Assembly (NCBI GenBank): GCA_004028495.1
Contig: MTKS01000114.1
Coordinates: 1 to 5,924, forward strand
DNA: 5,924 nt
Direction: 5' to 3'
Source of the DNA: Candidatus Electrothrix marina
GTDB lineage: Bacteria; Desulfobacterota; Desulfobulbia; Desulfobulbales; Desulfobulbaceae
Shown: one piece after another, positions 5,765 through 5,924 of the stretch
Numbering within the stretch: the first letter of the stretch is position 1
How the letters are laid out: the number at the start of each line of letters is the position of its first letter
Position numbers and translations under genes: made by a program
Notes under the pieces: generated by a model
What the model saw: only the letters and a program-made list of their open reading frames with translations
Told to the model about the DNA's origin: nothing
Databases searched by the model: none

Positions 5765-5916
5765 TTTACGGGACAAGTCAAGGAGTATGGCTTTGGCGAT
5801 GTTTTTTTTGTGCTGCCCTCTCCGAGGCTGTATCTTGAAGTCGGAGTAAAAAAAACATTTTTTCGTTTTGCTCAAGCAAAAGAGGAAAAATTCAGCTTGA
5901 TCTTTTGTCCTGTAAA
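5765..5916. repeat. Nested inverted repeats, MITE-like element or structured RNA
   Basis: The outer arms TTTACGGGACAA (5765-5776) and TTGTCCTGTAAA (5905-5916) are complementary at 11 of 12 positions (the twelfth is G-T). Inside are perfect 11-bp arms ATG plus T8 (5799-5809) and A8 plus CAT (5848-5858), and within these perfect 6-bp arms CTCCGA (5820-5825) and TCGGAG (5841-5846). A separate hairpin TTTTGC-TCAA-GCAAAA lies at 5866-5881. No coding frame of note is present. About 152 bases with terminal inverted repeats fits a small non-autonomous element; no target duplication is visible, and only eight bases remain to the window edge. A folded RNA is the alternative. Confidence 0.4.
5866..5881. 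repeat. Perfect hairpin TTTTGC-TCAA-GCAAAA
   Basis: A 6-bp perfect stem with a 4-base loop inside the larger repeat region upstream of hisHF. No T run follows on the plus strand. On the minus strand A-rich sequence and then a T8 run follow after about ten bases, so it is at best a poor terminator for a gene lying to the right. Confidence 0.35.
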
Positions 5917-5924
5917 GAAGACAA

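Noticed and set aside
5788..5850. 20-codon open frame on the plus strand near the right edge
   Set aside because: The purine-rich AAGGAG is only about one base from the ATG, the product is tiny and featureless, and it overlaps the nested inverted repeats.

Overview
The window looks like a chromosomal segment of a Gram-negative, probably anaerobic bacterium. A member of the Desulfobacterota (Desulfobulbales-like) is my best guess. That rests only on protein style and on the ferrous-iron locus with two FeoA proteins and a Cys-rich membrane peptide, so it is an inference. There are six protein-coding genes and no rRNA, tRNA, CRISPR array or recognisable transposase.

Left part (1-2325, minus strand): a ferrous iron uptake (feo) cluster read right to left. 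The order is a Cys-rich FeoA-domain protein (2325-2017), a 62-residue FeoB-associated Cys-rich membrane peptide (1954-1766), FeoA (1769-1515) and FeoB (1515 to the left edge, C-terminus missing). The last three are tightly coupled: the peptide stop overlaps the feoA start by 4 nt (ATGA), and the feoA stop overlaps the feoB start by 1 nt (TGATG). The first gene is set apart by 62 nt containing a weak hairpin and a T10 tract.

Middle (2326-2771): a divergent, AT-rich intergenic region. It holds a promoter-like TTGACA and a partial DtxR-like half-site facing feo, a GC-rich island that can fold as a small three-way junction, and a perfect TATAAT facing the next gene. The next gene (2772-4049, plus) is a membrane-anchored diguanylate cyclase with intact GGDEF and RxxD inhibitory sites.

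Right part: convergent with the cyclase gene is a single ORF (5683-4106, minus) encoding fused HisH and HisF, i.e. a bifunctional imidazole glycerol phosphate synthase. Its architecture and the long insertions in the HisF half resemble the eukaryotic HIS7 enzyme rather than ordinary bacterial two-subunit HisH/HisF. This is the most striking item in the window. The last 226 bases hold no convincing gene but contain nested inverted repeats that may be a small MITE-like element or a structured RNA.

Functionally the genes fall into three unrelated units: Fe(II) import, c-di-GMP signalling and histidine/purine-linked biosynthesis. Nothing in the sequence ties the three together beyond adjacency.
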